Program-made: the position numbers and the translations under genes
DNA from: Himantopus leucocephalus
Taxonomy: Eukaryota; Chordata; Aves; Charadriiformes; Recurvirostridae
DNA length: 64,000 nt
Direction: 5' to 3'
NCBI GenBank assembly: GCA_003993805.1
Contig: RSEF01000005.1
Coordinates: 13,292,572 to 13,356,571 of the forward strand
The notes under the pieces: generated by a model
What the model was told of the DNA's origin: nothing
Database searches by the model: none
Seen by the model: the letters and a program-made list of their open reading frames with translations, nothing else
Part shown: positions 61,055 to 64,000 of the stretch, piece by piece
Layout of the letters: every line of letters begins with the position of its first letter
Position numbering within the stretch: position 1 is the stretch's first letter

Positions 61055-64000
61055 GCTTTCATCCCAAACCATTAATACTAAACTTTTTATTCGAAGTATC
61101 TACAAAAGAGAAAGGTACAAATTTTCTTCTGGGGTAATGTGCAATGTGGCACACAGCCTAACACTGCAAAAGAAGAGAAAGCAATTCTGATAAAGGACGA
61201 GGAGGCTCTGAAAGCTTTTCAGCTTCAGGTGCACATGGAAGAGAATGGCACTTTTGTGGCTCCACGCACTGCTCATGTTTTTCCAAATGTATGCGAGCAC
61301 AACAGGGCAGAGCTTCCCATCAAAATCACTTATGACACTCTTAAGTAGCATCCTCTTGAGCAGACAATGCCACTGACTGTCATAGTGAGCAGACTGCTTT
61401 GCCATGCATTGAGGGTATGGTTTAATTTCTGGAAGACAGTAGCTGTCTAGATTTACAGTCAGTAGGGCTACGATTGGTGTTGAAACTGATCATTATTCAA
61501 AGCAAGTGTCCACTTTAGGACTCCCCAGTTTTCATCTCACTGATACAAGGATGGGTGTTCTTTGTCTCCAGGGCTATGACAGTCATTTCTTCTAACCCAG
61601 ACACCCTCACCTGAACACACAGTTAACTCCTGTGTGCTCACGCAGAATTGCTCTTAGTAATGCTATGTATTTTCTCCAAATAGCTGTCTTAACTGCTACA
61701 CTCAGTTCTCCAACAGCTGGTCATTTCCCTCACAGGCCCTCAGGAGCTATGAGGAAGCAAGCATTTCCCTAAATCTTATTTAAGAAGTCTGGAAGCTGTT
61801 TCCCCAGAGAAGGCGCATTCTGTTCACAGAAGGCCGCTTAATCTCTCAAACACTGTTGGTCGTAGTCACCAGATCTCTCTAACTGGGGAAGCAAATACCC
61901 TTCAAACACATCTTTTGTTTTTCTTCAGGGGAATTTCACAGCTACACCTGGTGCAACTGTGAAACTCATCCTCCCCCAACCCTTTTCTTTTTGCCTATCT
62001 TCTGGGCTTCCAGCACAGGTTTCTCAGGGGCTTATGGTTCTTGGTATCTGGGGGGAGTGGGAAACCCCCAATCAGGACATTTTAGTGCTATATGATATCT
62101 TGATAAAATTTAAAGAAATCCAGTGATTTTCTTTTTAGCCTTACCAGAGCTGGATGAAGTGCAATGTTTAATGGACATGCCAGTTGCTGTGGAGTCCGAT
62201 CAGTGCTCTGGAGTGAGATCAGTGCAGCTGTGTCCTGGATGTCCAGATTTATATGCATAGACACACCAGAAATAGAGAGTTTTGAAGGCTGAACCTAAGG
62301 AGCAACAAAAGTACTGCTCCTGATACGATTTCACAGGCTTTGTCATGATCTAGCTTAGTAAAGGATTACAAAAAGAAAACAAAATAATAGAATCCCAATG
62401 AGATCTGATTGTTTGTCCCAATGTGAGACACCATCATAGCACTGCATATGCAAACCAATGCATGCAAAAGAAAAAAAATGTTCCAGATATAGATCTAAAT
62501 CTAGCTCGAGGTCTAGATTCAGACTGAGAAACCGAGCTAGCCTGAGAATTTCAAAGTGCCCACAGCATGTGTATTCCTCCCTACCTCACTGAAAATCAGG
62601 GAGACTAATCTGTTGAGCAGACTTGACAGTCTCTCTCTTAGAATGTTTCAAGAAACTCTTACCAAAAAAAAAAAAAAAAAGAAAGAAAAAAAGGGTCTTT
62701 CCCTTGGAAAAGGATCTTTCCCTTGGAGTTTGTGAAGTATTTTCCTGAGGAAGTATTTTTTAATAGGATGACACTGATGCTTTACAAGAAAGTAAACAGA
62801 TTGTTCTTCCTGCAGCAGGGAAACTGCTTCTACTCCGTAATTCACCACCTTCTAAATTGTGCTGGCATAGCTGTTTTGGGGACCGCAAGAAGGATTCAAG
62901 AAGGGGAAGCTGGGAACTTCATAAGCCAGGGAAAATTTAATAAAACACATAATTACATGTTATAGAAGCCCTGTAGCTGGACAAATACAAAATTATTATA
63001 AATAAGTACATTTTCATATCCAGAGGACTGGAGGTTAGTTGCGTTCAAGCTGTCAAAGAACATTATTTCTCACACTTACTGTATTCCTTACTGAGACCAG
63101 ATCCCTCTTGCTTCCTATATAAATTATCAATGTATAAATACCAAGAGCTAGATAATCAAGATTCTTCGACCTCCTTTTCACATCTTTGCTTATCTAGCAT
63201 TAGCAAACACTGTATCATCACTCTGTGTCTGTGTGCGCAGAGTAAGTGATTTCTGCCCTGAAGAGATTCAAATCCAGTGGTTACTTGAGGAGGACATAAC
63301 CAAGGATAACATCAGACAAGAGTTACTGGGCCACTCAGGCAACTACTTCTACCTACAACCTGTGCTTCAGATGACATCTACAACTTTCATGTTTGAAAAA
63401 AAAAAAAAAAGCAAAAAAAAAAAANNNNNNNNNNNNNNNNNNNNNNNNNNNNNNNNNNNNAAAAAAAAAAAAGCTTTCAAAGTAATGTACAAAGTCTGGA
63501 GAAACCGATCACAAAAGAGATATTTCTAAGGCTTCCAGATATGTATAATACATCTATGGGTCCTTTCTCTTTAAGGGCAGTACAGAGCACTATTTGATGT
63601 AACTTGAGGGGGGAAATAATTTTGTTTCAGGTATACAAAGTCATTTGGGACAGGAAGGTGTAACTTACGAATCACTGCGCAAGCATAATTCAGGCCCAGG
63701 AGACCCTGGTTGTAGCTTTCTATCAAATTAGTCCACTCAGTGCTTCACTAGATATATTCACTTGGCATGTTATTTTTGCCACTGAGAGTCTCTGCAAAAG
63801 TTCTAACAAATTGGTATAAGCAAAGGTTGAATTTAACTTGGATTTTTGCTTTCCTTGAATTGTTTTATTTCAAATGAGTGAAGAATGTTATATTCCCCAC
63901 CATGAAATTTGCTAAAAGTAAAGTGCCTGGTAAAAAAATAAAAACTAGAAATTGAGGTTCTGTTATCTTTAATCCAGCCATTCCACTACCAGTTTACTTT
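61055..64000. other. Unrecognised sequence to the right edge
   Basis: No coding exon is recognised here. KCNJ11, expected further along by human synteny, is not visible. The stretch holds a poly-A run near 62664 with a small duplicated GATCTTTCCCTTGGA-type motif beside it, and a 36-N gap. Confidence 0.6.
63425..63460. other. 36-N assembly gap within a poly-A run
   Basis: Thirty-six N bases are flanked on both sides by long A runs. The gap probably spans a poly-A tract that short reads could not resolve. Confidence 0.95.

Noticed and set aside
61100..61405. Overlapping frames on both strands (101 and 69 codons)
   Set aside because: There is no family resemblance and no splice context, and opposite-strand overlap of this length is expected by chance.

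Overview
The window is vertebrate nuclear DNA, most likely from a bird. I infer this from short AT-rich introns, very few interspersed repeats (one old CR1/L3-like fragment, no mammalian-type SINEs) and gene order. It holds a conserved synteny block: PIK3C2A on the minus strand, NUCB2 on the plus strand, then a B7-family immune-receptor-like locus. I recall the last lying in human where NCR3LG1 (B7-H6) sits, just beyond NUCB2. Nothing prokaryotic or viral was recognised, and no tRNA or rRNA was seen.

Region 1 (about 1-26 kb, minus strand) is the middle of PIK3C2A. I rebuilt 17 consecutive coding exons from splice sites and reading phase. They join in frame without a stop into 749 codons, from the linker before the Ras-binding domain, through that domain, the C2 and helical domains, to the start of the kinase domain. 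The rest of the kinase domain and the PX-C2 tail lie off the left edge. The large first coding exon expected upstream was not found between 21791 and the assembly gap at 26334-26433.

Region 2 (about 26.4-36.6 kb) has a CpG-rich, promoter-like segment next to the 100-base gap, then about 10 kb with no recognisable coding exon. One ancient LINE fragment lies near 33.4-33.8 kb. The segment lies between two divergently transcribed genes and could serve either or both.

Region 3 (36,594-52,699, plus strand) is NUCB2 with all 12 coding exons, giving a 455-residue protein. It has a signal peptide, an intact 82-residue nesfatin-1 segment followed by Lys-Arg, two EF-hands, an acidic stretch between them and a C-terminal coiled coil. 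Its last exon adds a tail not present in the human protein as I recall it.

Region 4 (52.7-64 kb) is mostly unrecognised sequence. It contains the most interesting signal in the window: a 348-base immunoglobulin V-type exon at 58,461-58,808 resembling B7-H6. It is broken by two compensating frameshifts and has lost its second canonical cysteine. A well-formed transmembrane exon and a phase-matched cytoplasmic-tail exon follow. I read this as a decayed NCR3LG1-like gene.

Assembly quality matters here. Four single N characters each sit between near-identical direct copies of 39 to about 119 bases, which look like unmerged contig or haplotype ends rather than real duplications. There are also 100-N and 36-N gaps.
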